NCBI GenBank assembly: GCA_964602475.1
Contig: CAZRRN010000006.1
Span: 1 to 64,000 of the forward strand
Direction of reading: 5' to 3'
Source of the DNA: SZUA-448 sp964602475
GTDB taxonomy: Bacteria; Bacillota; Clostridia; Lachnospirales; Lachnospiraceae
Length of the DNA: 64,000 nt
A model generated the notes under the pieces. The model ran no database searches and was not told the DNA's origin. It saw only the letters and a list, made by a program, of their open reading frames with translations. Positions 45,696 to 55,833 of the stretch are shown here, piece by piece (within the stretch, counting starts at the first letter, position 1; each line of letters starts with the position of its first letter). The position numbers and the translations under genes are program-made.

Positions 45696-47603
45696 GTGCA
45701 GGACAGAAAGCGCGTGAAAAAAGCCCAAAACTCCTCTAATAATAAAAAACTTACCAGTAAAATGCAAGCAAGTCTGTTGCTTGTATTTTGCGTTATTCTG
45801 GGAATGATTCTTCTTCTTGGAATCAGAGTTGCCTACATTGGAAATTCTGACGGAGAGCGTTATAAGAAAAAAGTTCTTGAACAGCAGTCCTATGTTTCTT
45901 CAGAGCTTCCGTATATGAGAGGAGCAATCTATGACAGAAACGGGCTGGTGCTTGCCAGAAGCGAGAAGATTTATACGGTGATCCTTGACCCGAAGGTCGT
46001 TTTGACATATGACATGTATGTTGAACCAACGAAAGATGCTTTAAATCTTGTATTTGGATACTCTGTTGAAGACATTCAGAAGATTCTGGATGAAAACCCA
46101 TCAAGCCAGTATTATATTCTTGAAAAGCAGGTCAGCGTTTTGAAAGTTCAAGAATTCGAAGCATTACAGGGCAGTAACAGCAAGATAAAAGGAGTGTGGT
46201 TTGAAGAAAGCTATGTAAGAAGCTATCCATATCATACTCTGGCGTCTCATCTGCTTGGCTTTACTGCTTCCGGCAATCAAGGAATCTGGGGTGTGGAGCA
46301 GTATTATAACACCGTATTGAACGGAACAAACGGCAGAATATTCGGCTACTATGATTCTGAACTGAATCTGCAGCGTACGGTAAAGGAAGCTGTTAACGGA
46401 AATTCACTGCAGCTTACGGTAGATGCCAATATCCAGACGATAGTTCAGCGGTATATCAGTAATTTTCTGAGTACTGTAGGGTGCAGTAATATCGGGATTA
46501 TTGTAATGAATCCAAAGGATGGCAGTATCTACGCTATGGCCTCAAACAACGAATATGATCTGAACAATCCGAGGGATCTGACACAGTGGTATACAAATGA
46601 AGCTTTGGACAGTATGTCCACTGAAGAGCAGTATACGGCGCTGAACCGGATTTGGAGAAATTTCTGTATCAGTGACAGCTATGAACCGGGTTCGACTTAT
46701 AAACCGTTTACGATTGCTGCGGCATTGGAAGAAGATCTGATTGATTACGATGATGAGTTTGTCTGTAAAGGGTATGAAACAATCGGTGGATGGGACATTT
46801 ACTGTGCAAGAAGAAGTGGTCACGGAACAGTGACACTGACACAGGCAATTATGAAATCCTGCAACTGCGCTTTAATGAATATTGTGGCACGGGAGGGCAG
46901 AACAGTATATCACGAATATCAGCAAAGCTATGGATTCGGGGCATTAACCGGAATTGATCTTCCGGGAGAAACGAACGGAATCATTATGTCCGAAGCAGAA
47001 TTAAATGTAACTGAGCTGGCTACGGCAAGCTTCGGACAGTCCTTTAATGTGTCAATGATACAGATGGCGGCTGCCTTTTGTTCACTGGTCAACGGAGGAT
47101 ACTATTATAAACCGCATATTCTTGCAGCTGTTATAAACGATGAAGGGGTGGTCGTTGAAGAAAAGGAACCGGAACTTGTTCGTAATACTATTTCAAAAGA
47201 AACCTCAGAGTTCCTGCTAGAAGCTTTGTATCAAACAGTAGAAGCCGGAACCGCTACCAAGGCAGCGGTGGAAGGATATCTTGTAGGAGGAAAGACAGGA
47301 ACTGCGCAGAAATTACCTCGTGCAGATAAAAAATATGTGATTTCCTTTATTTCATGTACGCCGGCTGATTCACCGGAGGTGGTAACCTATATTGTAATCG
47401 ACGAGCCTCAGGATGAGGATTATTATAACAGCAGTTATTATGCAACAACAATGACCAGCGCACTGCTAAAGGAAATTCTGCCGTTTTTTGGACTTTATCC
47501 GGAAGGCGAAATTGATTACCACATTGAATACCCTCAGGAGAAAGATGAAATTCCGGAAGAGGAAGAAAATACAGACGCAGTTCCGGAGATAATCAACGAA
47601 TAG
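45696..47603 (+). CDS. Division-type penicillin-binding protein 2 (FtsI/PBP2B-like)
   Basis: Membrane-anchored transpeptidase cross-linking septal peptidoglycan (635 residues). One N-terminal membrane helix (about 27-45) is followed by the pedestal domain (RGAIYDRNGLVLAR) and the transpeptidase domain. The latter has the catalytic motif STYK (Ser333) in YEPGSTYKPF, SCN (SCNCALM) and KTGTAQ near 533. There is no PASTA repeat, in contrast to the next gene. The start is GTG 45696, or possibly GTG 45714. FtsL-PBP-PBP order is common in Clostridia, one PBP serving division and the other sporulation. Confidence 0.9.
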   Translation: MQDRKRVKKAQNSSNNKKLTSKMQASLLLVFCVILGMILLLGIRVAYIGNSDGERYKKKVLEQQSYVSSELPYMRGAIYDRNGLVLARSEKIYTVILDPKVVLTYDMYVEPTKDALNLVFGYSVEDIQKILDENPSSQYYILEKQVSVLKVQEFEALQGSNSKIKGVWFEESYVRSYPYHTLASHLLGFTASGNQGIWGVEQYYNTVLNGTNGRIFGYYDSELNLQRTVKEAVNGNSLQLTVDANIQTIVQRYISNFLSTVGCSNIGIIVMNPKDGSIYAMASNNEYDLNNPRDLTQWYTNEALDSMSTEEQYTALNRIWRNFCISDSYEPGSTYKPFTIAAALEEDLIDYDDEFVCKGYETIGGWDIYCARRSGHGTVTLTQAIMKSCNCALMNIVAREGRTVYHEYQQSYGFGALTGIDLPGETNGIIMSEAELNVTELATASFGQSFNVSMIQMAAAFCSLVNGGYYYKPHILAAVINDEGVVVEEKEPELVRNTISKETSEFLLEALYQTVEAGTATKAAVEGYLVGGKTGTAQKLPRADKKYVISFISCTPADSPEVVTYIVIDEPQDEDYYNSSYYATTMTSALLKEILPFFGLYPEGEIDYHIEYPQEKDEIPEEEENTDAVPEIINE

Positions 47604-47629
47604 ATTGGATGCCGGAATAATACAATAAA

Positions 47630-49603
47630 ATGACACCATGTGCAGAGTGCTGTATGCAACGATATCGGTCATTTCGTAAAAAAAATCTTTTTATTGTACT
47701 ATCAGTTATTATTATACTTTGCCTTTTTCTGATTGGACGTCTTTATTATCTGATGGTAATAAACACAGAAGAGTATGCAGCCAGAGCTCAGGCACTTCAT
47801 GAAAGAGAACGAAGTATTAAAGCAGCCCGCGGCATTATTTACGACAGAAACGGAATAGAGATAGCAATCAACAAGCCGGTATGCACGATTTCTGTTATTC
47901 ATAACCAGATTACCGATCCGGAAACAGTAATTAAGGAATTAGCAGAACGTCTTTGTCTGGCGGAAGAGGCAGTCAGAAAACGAGTTGAAAAGGTCAGTTC
48001 CCTGGAACGGATTAAATCAAATGTTGACAAGGAAACTGCTGACGAAATCAGAAATCTGAAGCTTGATGGAGTTATGGTGGATGAAGATTATAAACGTTAT
48101 TATCCTTATGGTCAGATGGCTTCCAAGGTACTTGGATTTACAGGGAGTGATAATCAGGGAATTATCGGGCTGGAGGTAATCTACGATTCAATTCTTCAAG
48201 GAATAAACGGAACCATTCTTACATTAACGACAGCACACGGAATTGAAATCGACGGAGCAGCCGAAAACAGGATTGAACCGGTACAGGGAAATAGCTTATA
48301 TACCAGTATTGACATAAATATCCAACTTTATTGTGAACAGCTGGCAGAAAAGACAATGGAAGCAAAGCAAGCAAAAAATGTCAGTATTATTGTAATGAAT
48401 CCGCAAAACGGTGAATTATATGCAATGACCAATGTTCCCGAATTCGACCTGAACGAACCGTATTCTTTTACGAAAAGCTTTCAACAGCTGTATAATACCG
48501 ATAATCTGACCAAAGAAGAAAAGAGTAGCCTGCTTAATACAATGTGGCGTAATACCTGTATCAGTAATACCTATGAGCCGGGATCCGCATTTAAGATATT
48601 TACGGCAACGGCAGCGCTGGAATGCGGAGTAGTGTCTCTGTCGGACCGCTTTTACTGTCCGGGCTACCGGATTGTGGCAGATCGAAAGATTCACTGTCAT
48701 AAAGTGACGGGACATGGAAGCGAGAGCTTTCTGGAAGGCATAATGAATTCCTGCAATCCTGTGTTTATGGAAATCGGAGCGCGAATCGGAACAGCAAGAT
48801 TCTACCAGTATTTTGATATGCTCGGACTGAATGATTTAACGGGAATTGATCTTCCCGGAGAAGCAAACTCAATCATACATGATATAGAAAATGTAGGTGA
48901 AGTCGAGCTGGCGACTATGTCCTTCGGACAGTCTTTTCAGATTACACCGCTCCAGCTTATGGTTACTGCATCAGCCGCTGTAAATGGAGGAACACTTGTT
49001 ACACCGCATTTTGGAATCAAAACAGAAAACGCAGATAAGACAGCAGTTCAGATTCTGGAATACAAAGAAACCGATTCCGGTATTTCGTATGAAACGGTTG
49101 AAATGATGCGGTATCTGCTGGAGAAGGTTGTTGCTGACGGAACCGGACACCGGGCATATCTTGCAGGATATCGGGTTGGCGGAAAGACAGCAACCTCTGA
49201 GAAGCTGCCAAGAAGTGAAAACCGGTATATTGCATCTTTTCTGGGCTTTGCACCCGCAGAAGACCCGAAGGTGATGATCCTGATTTTGATTGATGAACCT
49301 CAGGGGATATATTACGGAGGAACGATAGCAGCCCCGGTTGCAGCCGAGGTGTTTGCCAATATACTTCCGTATCTTGGAATTGAAGCCGAATATACAGAAG
49401 AAGAACAAAAGACAGATGAAATCGGACAGTTTGAGGTGCCTGATTTTACCGGAATGAAAGCGGTGGAAGCTAAAAATAAGGTGAAAGCATATTATTTTGA
49501 CGATGTACGTTATCTTGGAGAAGGTGATACTGTTACAGAGCAGTTTCCGGCTGCCGGCGAGCTTGTGAACAAAAACAGCATCTTGATTTTATATATGGAA
49601 TAG
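47630..49603 (+). CDS. spoVD: SpoVD-like penicillin-binding protein with one PASTA domain
   Basis: Second class-B PBP (657 residues). The membrane helix lies at about 20-40, the pedestal with ARGIIYDRNG follows, and the transpeptidase motifs are SAFK (Ser319) in YEPGSAFKIF, SCN in SCNPVFM, and KTA rather than KTG (Lys519 in GGKTATSEK). A single C-terminal PASTA repeat (about 600-657, starting VPDFTGMKAVEAK) is characteristic of SpoVD, the PBP for the spore cortex. The family assignment from the PASTA repeat and neighbouring FtsI is good; the role in sporulation is inferred. ATG 47654 is a plausible alternative start. Confidence 0.85.
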   Translation: MTPCAECCMQRYRSFRKKNLFIVLSVIIILCLFLIGRLYYLMVINTEEYAARAQALHERERSIKAARGIIYDRNGIEIAINKPVCTISVIHNQITDPETVIKELAERLCLAEEAVRKRVEKVSSLERIKSNVDKETADEIRNLKLDGVMVDEDYKRYYPYGQMASKVLGFTGSDNQGIIGLEVIYDSILQGINGTILTLTTAHGIEIDGAAENRIEPVQGNSLYTSIDINIQLYCEQLAEKTMEAKQAKNVSIIVMNPQNGELYAMTNVPEFDLNEPYSFTKSFQQLYNTDNLTKEEKSSLLNTMWRNTCISNTYEPGSAFKIFTATAALECGVVSLSDRFYCPGYRIVADRKIHCHKVTGHGSESFLEGIMNSCNPVFMEIGARIGTARFYQYFDMLGLNDLTGIDLPGEANSIIHDIENVGEVELATMSFGQSFQITPLQLMVTASAAVNGGTLVTPHFGIKTENADKTAVQILEYKETDSGISYETVEMMRYLLEKVVADGTGHRAYLAGYRVGGKTATSEKLPRSENRYIASFLGFAPAEDPKVMILILIDEPQGIYYGGTIAAPVAAEVFANILPYLGIEAEYTEEEQKTDEIGQFEVPDFTGMKAVEAKNKVKAYYFDDVRYLGEGDTVTEQFPAAGELVNKNSILILYME

Positions 49604-49697
49604 AATATAATCACGCATGAAAGTTCAGGTAAATAGCATTTGCAATATGGTAAGGTATTGAATGTAAGCTTTCAATAAACATAAAGTGAGGAAGGTC

Positions 49698-51056
49698 ATG
49701 AATCTGGTAAATAAAAATGTCATTATTTTCGGAACCGGTATCAGCGGAATTTCCGCAGCTAATCTGTTGAGTGAGGTAAATGCGGTAATCACTCTGTATG
49801 ACTCAAACAGTAAACTGGACAGGAATGAAATAATGAAACGACTACATAAAGGCATGGACTGTACAGTGGTATTGGGTGATTTCCCGGACGAATTATATGA
49901 TAAAGCAGAGCTTTTAATTATCAGTCCCGGGGTGCCGACGGATCTTTTACCGGTAGAACGCCTGAAAAAGCTTGGGGTTCCTGTATGGGGCGAAGTGGAA
50001 CTGGCATATCGCTATGAGAAGGGAAAACTGATTGCGATTACGGGAACCAACGGTAAGACTACAACGACAGCACTTACCGGAGAAATCATGAAAACCGTAT
50101 ATCCGCACGTATTTGTTGTCGGCAATATTGGAATTCCCTATACACAGCTTGTGAAGGAAACAACCGATGAGTCAGTTACAGTGGCGGAAATGAGCAGCTT
50201 TCAACTGGAATCTGTTGAGGAGTTTCGTCCACAGGTCAGCGCAATATTGAATATAACACCGGATCATCTGAACCGGCATCATACCATGGAAAAGTACATT
50301 GAAGCAAAATGTAATATTACAAGAATGCAGACTAAAGATGATACATGCGTATTGAATTATGAAGACAGAGAATTACGCAGAATTAGCAGACAACTGAACT
50401 GCCGTATTATATGGTTCTCGAGCCGGCAAAGGCTTGAAGAAGGACTTTTTGTTGAAGCTGACCATATTATTCTTCGTGAGAATGGAGTTGAAAGCATGGT
50501 AATCAATGTTCATCAGCTGAATATTATCGGCAGGCATAATTATGAGAATGCGATGGCGGCAATAGCCTGTGCTCATGCACTGAATGTTCCGCTTGAAGAA
50601 ATCAGGACAGCTCTGAAGACCTTTACCGCGGTAGAGCACCGTATTGAATTTGTGGCAATGAAAAACGGTGTTACCTATTACAATGATTCAAAGGGAACCA
50701 ATCCGGATGCTTCTATCCAAGCGGTCCGGGCAATGAGTTCAAGAACGGTTCTAATCGGTGGCGGATACGATAAAGGATCGGAATACGACGAATGGATCGA
50801 ATCCTTCGGTAACAAAATCAAATATCTGGTACTGATGGGGCAGACTCGTGAAAAAATAGCGAACTGTGCACGAAAGCATGGTTTCGATAATATCGTATTT
50901 GTGGAAAGCATGGAAGAAGCAGTTGATTTCTCCAAGGCGCATGCAGAACCGGGTGAATGTGTTCTGCTTTCTCCGTGTTGTGCCAGCTGGGGCATGTTTC
51001 AAAATTATGAAGAACGTGGAAGAATCTTTAAGGAGTTGGTGAACCGGCTTCCGTAA
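49698..51056 (+). CDS. murD: UDP-N-acetylmuramoyl-L-alanine--D-glutamate ligase MurD
   Basis: Adds D-Glu to UDP-MurNAc-L-Ala (452 residues). An N-terminal nucleotide-binding fold (IIFGTGISGISAA) is followed by the ATP loop GTNGKTTTTALTGE, the central NITPDHLNRH and the C-terminal NDSKGTNPDA and LLSPCCASW. I chose ATG 49698, which has GAGGAAGG upstream, over the GTG at 49686. It follows directly after the SpoVD-like gene, where mraY is expected in most related clusters. Confidence 0.97.
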   Translation: MNLVNKNVIIFGTGISGISAANLLSEVNAVITLYDSNSKLDRNEIMKRLHKGMDCTVVLGDFPDELYDKAELLIISPGVPTDLLPVERLKKLGVPVWGEVELAYRYEKGKLIAITGTNGKTTTTALTGEIMKTVYPHVFVVGNIGIPYTQLVKETTDESVTVAEMSSFQLESVEEFRPQVSAILNITPDHLNRHHTMEKYIEAKCNITRMQTKDDTCVLNYEDRELRRISRQLNCRIIWFSSRQRLEEGLFVEADHIILRENGVESMVINVHQLNIIGRHNYENAMAAIACAHALNVPLEEIRTALKTFTAVEHRIEFVAMKNGVTYYNDSKGTNPDASIQAVRAMSSRTVLIGGGYDKGSEYDEWIESFGNKIKYLVLMGQTREKIANCARKHGFDNIVFVESMEEAVDFSKAHAEPGECVLLSPCCASWGMFQNYEERGRIFKELVNRLP

Positions 51057-51131
51057 GAGTTATAAACAGAAAGCTTCTGACATGATAATAACAGAGTCTC
51101 GATATAATTCATTACAGAGTATGGGGGAAGC

Positions 51132-52280
51132 ATGGTATCTGAGGTAAAGCAGCAGAATACAAAGCATAAAAGAGAAAAGGGGTACTATGATTACAGCCTT
51201 TTATTCTTGACCTGCTTTTTAATTGCTTTCGGTCTGATTATGATTTACAGCACGAGCTCCTATAATGCGATGAAGTATTACAATAATCCGACACTTTATT
51301 TGATGAAACAGGTGAAATCGGCTTTGCTCGGAATTCCGGTCATGCTTCTGGTTTCCAAAATCGATTATCGCTTGTATATTATGAAATTGTTCGGTTCTCC
51401 GATCAGACCGATTTATCTGCTCTATCTGCTCTGCATCGGACTGCAGATAGCGGTTCTTGCATTCGGTAAGGTTACGAACGGTTCACAACGCTGGATAGCG
51501 ATCGGATCAATCATTAAATTTCAGCCATCGGAGCTTACCAAAATCTGTATTATTTTATTTGTTGCTTTTCTGGTTCAGCAGGCGCCGAAAAAACTCGATA
51601 GCTTTCTTGGATTTCTGGCCATTGTTATTTTGACCTCTCCGCTGATTGGTCTGGTAGTTGTCGAGAATTTCAGTACAGCGCTTATACTGCTTGCAATCAT
51701 GGTGGTCATCTGTTTTGTGGCCAGTAAAAAAAAGACCTATTATTTTGTATTTGCAGGTATATTTCTGATTCTCGGTTTATTTCTTATTTTCGGAGTTGAC
51801 TACAGAGGAGAACGATTTGACATATGGCTGAATATTGAAACACATCCGAAAGGATTTCAGATTCTGCAGGGATTATACGCCATCGCTTCAGGAGGTCTGT
51901 TCGGAACGGGACTCGGAAACAGTATGCAGAAGCTTGGCTATATCCCGGAAGCACATAATGATATGATTTTTTCTGTCATATGTGAGGAGCTTGGACTGTT
52001 TGGTGCAATTGCAGTGTTGCTTCTATATGTTCTCTTACTGTGGAGACTGTTTACCATTGCCGTTAATTCTGCGGATCTTTACGGCGGACTGATTGCAGTA
52101 GGTGTTATGACACATATAGCTGTACAGGTACTGATCAATGTTGCAGTGGTAACAAACAGTATACCTTCGACTGGGATTCCGCTTCCCTTTATAAGCTATG
52201 GAGGTAGTTCCCTGATGGTTCTGATGGTTGAAATGGGAATTGTACTGAGCGTTTCCAACCAGATAAAGAGGGAGAGGTAA
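51132..52280 (+). CDS. ftsW: SEDS-family glycosyltransferase FtsW/SpoVE
   Basis: Polytopic membrane protein that polymerises lipid II at the septum together with a class-B PBP (382 residues, about ten spans). Family motifs are NGSQRWI, FQPSELTK, AIASGGLFGTGLGNS, PEAHNDMIFSVICEELG and the C-terminal SYGGSSL. In Clostridia the dcw copy can be FtsW or SpoVE, and the sequence does not separate them. It lies between murD and murA, where murG would often follow. Confidence 0.92.
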   Translation: MVSEVKQQNTKHKREKGYYDYSLLFLTCFLIAFGLIMIYSTSSYNAMKYYNNPTLYLMKQVKSALLGIPVMLLVSKIDYRLYIMKLFGSPIRPIYLLYLLCIGLQIAVLAFGKVTNGSQRWIAIGSIIKFQPSELTKICIILFVAFLVQQAPKKLDSFLGFLAIVILTSPLIGLVVVENFSTALILLAIMVVICFVASKKKTYYFVFAGIFLILGLFLIFGVDYRGERFDIWLNIETHPKGFQILQGLYAIASGGLFGTGLGNSMQKLGYIPEAHNDMIFSVICEELGLFGAIAVLLLYVLLLWRLFTIAVNSADLYGGLIAVGVMTHIAVQVLINVAVVTNSIPSTGIPLPFISYGGSSLMVLMVEMGIVLSVSNQIKRER

Positions 52281-52353
52281 GGAGAGCAATGCTTTCGGCA
52301 CATTTTTATCTTATCAGCATATAATGGCTGTATAGCTGCTGCTGAGGTTAAAA

Positions 52354-53625
52354 ATGTCATATATTAAAATAAACGGCGGACGTCGGTTATACGGAGAGCT
52401 TACAATACAGGGTTCTAAGAATGCGTCTCTTCCTATTTTGGCAGGGGTACTTCTTTGCAGGGGTACTACAATATTGCACAATTGTCCCAAAATTTCCGAT
52501 GTCAAAGATACTCTTCTGATACTCCGCCATCTCGGGTGCATCATAAAAGAGGAGAAAGATGCACTGCTGATTGACAGTTCGCAGCTTCTGACACATGAGG
52601 TGCAGGACGAGGAAGCAGGAGAAATGAGATCCTCTGTTATGTTTCTAGGTGCTCTGATTGGACGGTGCAGAAAAGCTGTAGTGTGTCATCCGGGCGGATG
52701 TACAATTGGAAACAGACCGATTGACATGCATATGGCGGCATTGCAGCAGCTTGGGGTAGAGATAGAGGAACAGAATAATATGTTCTATTGTAACGCAGAA
52801 CGGCTGACAGGAGCAAACATTACGTTTCAAAAAATCAGCGTCGGTGCGACTGAAAATTCTGTTCTTGCTTCTGTTCTTGCAGAGGGAACAACCGTTTTAA
52901 AAAATGCGGCGACGGAACCGGAGATTGTAGCATTGTGTAAATTCTTACGAAAATGCGGAGCTAAAATATCCGGAGAAGGAACAAGAATACTGCAGATTAC
53001 AGGTGTTGAAAAACTGTCGCCATGCGAATTCACCATTCCGACTGACCGTATTGTTGCCGGAACCTACCTAATGGCAGCGGCGGCTGTAGGCGGATGTATC
53101 CGGTTGAATTCTGTTAATCCGGATGAAATGTATGAAGTTCTTGAGGTATTAAAGAACAGCGGTTGCAGAATCGAAACCGAACCAAAGACGATTCTGATGA
53201 AGGCACCGACAAGACTAAAGCCTGTACTTTATCTTGAGACAGCGGCATATCCGGGTTTTCCGACCGATATGCAGTCACAGCTTGCGGTTGCAATGACTGT
53301 GGCAGAAGGAATTAGTGTAATCCGAGAAACGATATTTGAAAGACGTTTCAGAATAATATCAGAGCTTACAAGAATGGGCGCGAGCATCGAAGTATCGGAC
53401 GATATGATGATCATAGAAGGACGAAGCGGACTGCTTGGAACGACGGTAACGGCGAATGAACTGCGGGGAGCGGCGGCTCTTTTGATTGCCGGGATGCTGG
53501 CAGAGGGTACTACAATAGTAAATCAGACGCAGTATCTGTTCCGGGGATATCAGGATATGATAGGAGATATGAACTGTCTCGGGGCTGATTTATGCCTGAT
53601 TGATACACCGGGACTAACTGACTGA
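52354..53625 (+). CDS. murA: UDP-N-acetylglucosamine 1-carboxyvinyltransferase MurA
   Basis: First committed step of peptidoglycan synthesis: enolpyruvyl transfer from PEP to UDP-GlcNAc (423 residues). The Lys-Asn pair is in QGSKNASLPIL, and the active-site loop HPGGCTIGNRPIDMH retains the Cys that fosfomycin alkylates, so resistance by Cys-to-Asp change is not expected. PTDRIVAGTYLMAA and FPTDMQSQ are also family-typical. Several Clostridia have two copies; only this one is in the window. Confidence 0.96.
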   Translation: MSYIKINGGRRLYGELTIQGSKNASLPILAGVLLCRGTTILHNCPKISDVKDTLLILRHLGCIIKEEKDALLIDSSQLLTHEVQDEEAGEMRSSVMFLGALIGRCRKAVVCHPGGCTIGNRPIDMHMAALQQLGVEIEEQNNMFYCNAERLTGANITFQKISVGATENSVLASVLAEGTTVLKNAATEPEIVALCKFLRKCGAKISGEGTRILQITGVEKLSPCEFTIPTDRIVAGTYLMAAAAVGGCIRLNSVNPDEMYEVLEVLKNSGCRIETEPKTILMKAPTRLKPVLYLETAAYPGFPTDMQSQLAVAMTVAEGISVIRETIFERRFRIISELTRMGASIEVSDDMMIIEGRSGLLGTTVTANELRGAAALLIAGMLAEGTTIVNQTQYLFRGYQDMIGDMNCLGADLCLIDTPGLTD

Positions 53626-53663
53626 ACAGGATGAAATATACCGGAGAGGGAATGGAGGAACGC

Positions 53664-54407
53664 GTGGAAGAAAGAGGAATCAGTACAGATATACTCCGAA
53701 TTCTGGCAGTATTAATTCTGCTTCTTGTTATTGCCGCAGTCTTTCATGCAAACTGTCAGCTGACTTCACTGACGGTGAACAATTCGGAGCATTATACTGA
53801 TCAGGAAATCAGTGAAATGACCATTACGGAACCGACAGATCGATATGCTGTACTGTTCTGGCTGAGATGGAATATAAAAAAGGGAGAAGGGCTGCCGTTT
53901 ATAGAAAAAATCGAAGCAAAGCTTACAGATAAGAACTCCGTGGTACTCACAGTATATGAGAAGCGTGTAATCGGATGTGTGGAGGTTATGGGACAGTATC
54001 TTTACTTTGATCGGGACGGATTGGTTGTAGAAAGCTCTCCGACCAGATTATCGGATATTCCTCTTATTACAGGTTTGGAATTTAATGACATTGTTCTGCA
54101 CCGGACATTTTCTGTCCAGAAACAATCCATGTTTGAAACAATTATGAATCTGGTGAAGCTGATCGAAATCTATAAAATCAAGGTCGGAGAAATTCGTTTT
54201 TTATATGATGATTCCGTGATGCTGTGCTGTGAAGATACAATTGTCAGACTTGGCAAACATGATACATATGATGTTTCGCTGGCATCTCTTGGCGAAATAC
54301 TGGAGTCACTTGAGAACAGAAGGGTAACCTTATTTATGGAGAATTACAGTGAAAATAACAGGAATGTTACAGCAAAACCAATCACCGAAAAAAAAGATAT
54401 AAATTAA
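53664..54407 (+). CDS. ftsQ: Cell-division protein FtsQ/DivIB
   Basis: Bitopic divisome protein with a short cytoplasmic tail, one membrane helix (about 12-30) and a POTRA domain (begins LTSLTVNNSEHYTDQEI), followed by the FtsQ beta domain. I place the start at GTG 53664 (GGAGG at 53653-53657); the frame is also open from ATG 53631, which adds 11 residues but has a poor ribosome site. It sits between murA and ftsZ, the standard place. No ftsA is present in the window. Confidence 0.85.
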   Translation: MEERGISTDILRILAVLILLLVIAAVFHANCQLTSLTVNNSEHYTDQEISEMTITEPTDRYAVLFWLRWNIKKGEGLPFIEKIEAKLTDKNSVVLTVYEKRVIGCVEVMGQYLYFDRDGLVVESSPTRLSDIPLITGLEFNDIVLHRTFSVQKQSMFETIMNLVKLIEIYKIKVGEIRFLYDDSVMLCCEDTIVRLGKHDTYDVSLASLGEILESLENRRVTLFMENYSENNRNVTAKPITEKKDIN

Positions 54408-54419
54408 TGCAAATAATGC

Positions 54420-54448
54420 TTGATATTTTTTAGAAAGATATATATGAT
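54420..54448 (+). promoter_or_regulatory. SigA promoter for ftsZ
   Basis: TTGATA and TATGAT are separated by 17 bp in the 134-bp ftsQ-ftsZ gap, giving ftsZ its own transcript in addition to read-through from the cluster. Confidence 0.6.
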
Positions 54449-54541
54449 ATTGTATAGGGGTAAAAGGACAAGCACAAGATGTAGTAACATATGGAATTTT
54501 ACTATGCGGACTATTTCGAGTGGGATTAAGGAGGAATTACA

Positions 54542-55729
54542 GTGCTTGAGATTAGAATGAATGATACTGAATCTGCTGCCAAAATTATGGTTATTGGTGT
54601 CGGCGGCGCCGGGAATAACGCAGTAAACCGAATGATTGAGGAAAATATAAAGGGAGTTGATTTTGTCTGTGTCAATACGGACAAGCAGCACCTAAAAACA
54701 TGTAAAGCACCGACGAATATACAGATTGGTGAGAAGCTTACGAAGGGACTCGGAGCAGGTGCACAGCCGGAAATCGGTGAAAAGGCTGCAGAAGAGAGCC
54801 GCGAAGAACTGACAGAGCTGATTAAGGGAGTTGATATGCTGTTTGTTACCTGCGGTATGGGTGGCGGAACAGGAACAGGTGCAGCGCCTGTGATTGCATC
54901 AATTTCCAAAAGTATGGGAATTCTTACAGTTGGAATTGTAACGAAGCCATTTCGCTTTGAAGCAAAACAGAGAATGAACAATGCAATTTCCGGCATTGAA
55001 AAGCTTAAGGAAGTAGTGGATACTCTGATTGTAATACCAAATGATAAGCTGATTACTCTTGTTGACCGAAGAACCTCTATGCCGGATGCATTAAAGAAGG
55101 CGGATGAAGTTCTTCAACAGGGTGTTCAGGGAATAACTGACCTGATTAATGTTCCTGGTCTGATTAACCTTGATTTTGCTGATGTACAGACAGTTATGAA
55201 GGACAAGGGAGTTGCACATATCGGAATCGGCAGTGCAACAGGAGATGACAAGTGTACCCAGGCAGTACAGAAGGCGATTTCAAGTCCTTTACTTGAGACT
55301 ACGATTGAAGGTGCAAGCAATGTTATTTTCAATATTTCCGGGGATGTCAGTATGATGGAAGTTAATGATGCAGCAACCTATGTTCAGGAAATGGCAGGTG
55401 AGTCAGCCAATATAATTATTGGTGCTGTTTATGATGAAACGACTCCGGACTATTGTTCTATTACCGTAATTGCAACGGGTCTGGAAACGAATAAATTCGG
55501 AATCAAAACTCCGACTTTTTTGAACGGAAGTATCAACACAAAGACAGCTACAGGAAGTACCGGTGGTTTTGTGCCGTTCCATAATACGATGAACCAGCCG
55601 CCGCAGCAGACACCGGTGAAGCCGGCAGCGCCTGCTCAGCCGGTAAACTTGAATCCGCCTTCCGGTTCTTCCTCTTCCGGCAGCGGAATCATGATTCCTG
55701 AGTTTTTACAAAAGAATAAAAATAAATAA
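54542..55729 (+). CDS. ftsZ: Cell-division GTPase FtsZ
   Basis: Tubulin-like GTPase that builds the Z ring (395 residues). N-terminal GVGGAGNNAVNRM, the tubulin signature GGGTGTGAAP near residue 107, and the T7-loop region NLDFADVQTVM are all visible. A Pro/Ser/Gln-rich linker (about 335-380) leads to the C-terminal peptide IMIPEFLQK that binds partner proteins. The start is GTG with AAGGAGG upstream. A terminator follows. Confidence 0.98.
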   Translation: MLEIRMNDTESAAKIMVIGVGGAGNNAVNRMIEENIKGVDFVCVNTDKQHLKTCKAPTNIQIGEKLTKGLGAGAQPEIGEKAAEESREELTELIKGVDMLFVTCGMGGGTGTGAAPVIASISKSMGILTVGIVTKPFRFEAKQRMNNAISGIEKLKEVVDTLIVIPNDKLITLVDRRTSMPDALKKADEVLQQGVQGITDLINVPGLINLDFADVQTVMKDKGVAHIGIGSATGDDKCTQAVQKAISSPLLETTIEGASNVIFNISGDVSMMEVNDAATYVQEMAGESANIIIGAVYDETTPDYCSITVIATGLETNKFGIKTPTFLNGSINTKTATGSTGGFVPFHNTMNQPPQQTPVKPAAPAQPVNLNPPSGSSSSGSGIMIPEFLQKNKNK

Positions 55730-55745
55730 ATTACAAAAGAAGAGA

Positions 55746-55778
55746 CAGGGCTTATTGCAGAAAGTGCGATAAGCCCTG
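55746..55778 (+). terminator. Terminator after ftsZ
   Basis: CAGGGCTTAT pairs with ATAAGCCCTG around a 13-base loop and is followed by a T-rich tract, 16 bases after the ftsZ stop. It separates the division cluster from the sporulation operon. Confidence 0.85.
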
Positions 55779-55833
55779 TATTTTATTTATTCCTGCTTCT
55801 GTATGGTACTGTTTCGCATAAAACGGATACTCT

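Noticed and set aside
54526..54996. 156-residue open frame on the minus strand
   Set aside because: Antisense to the highly conserved ftsZ N-terminus; compositional shadow.
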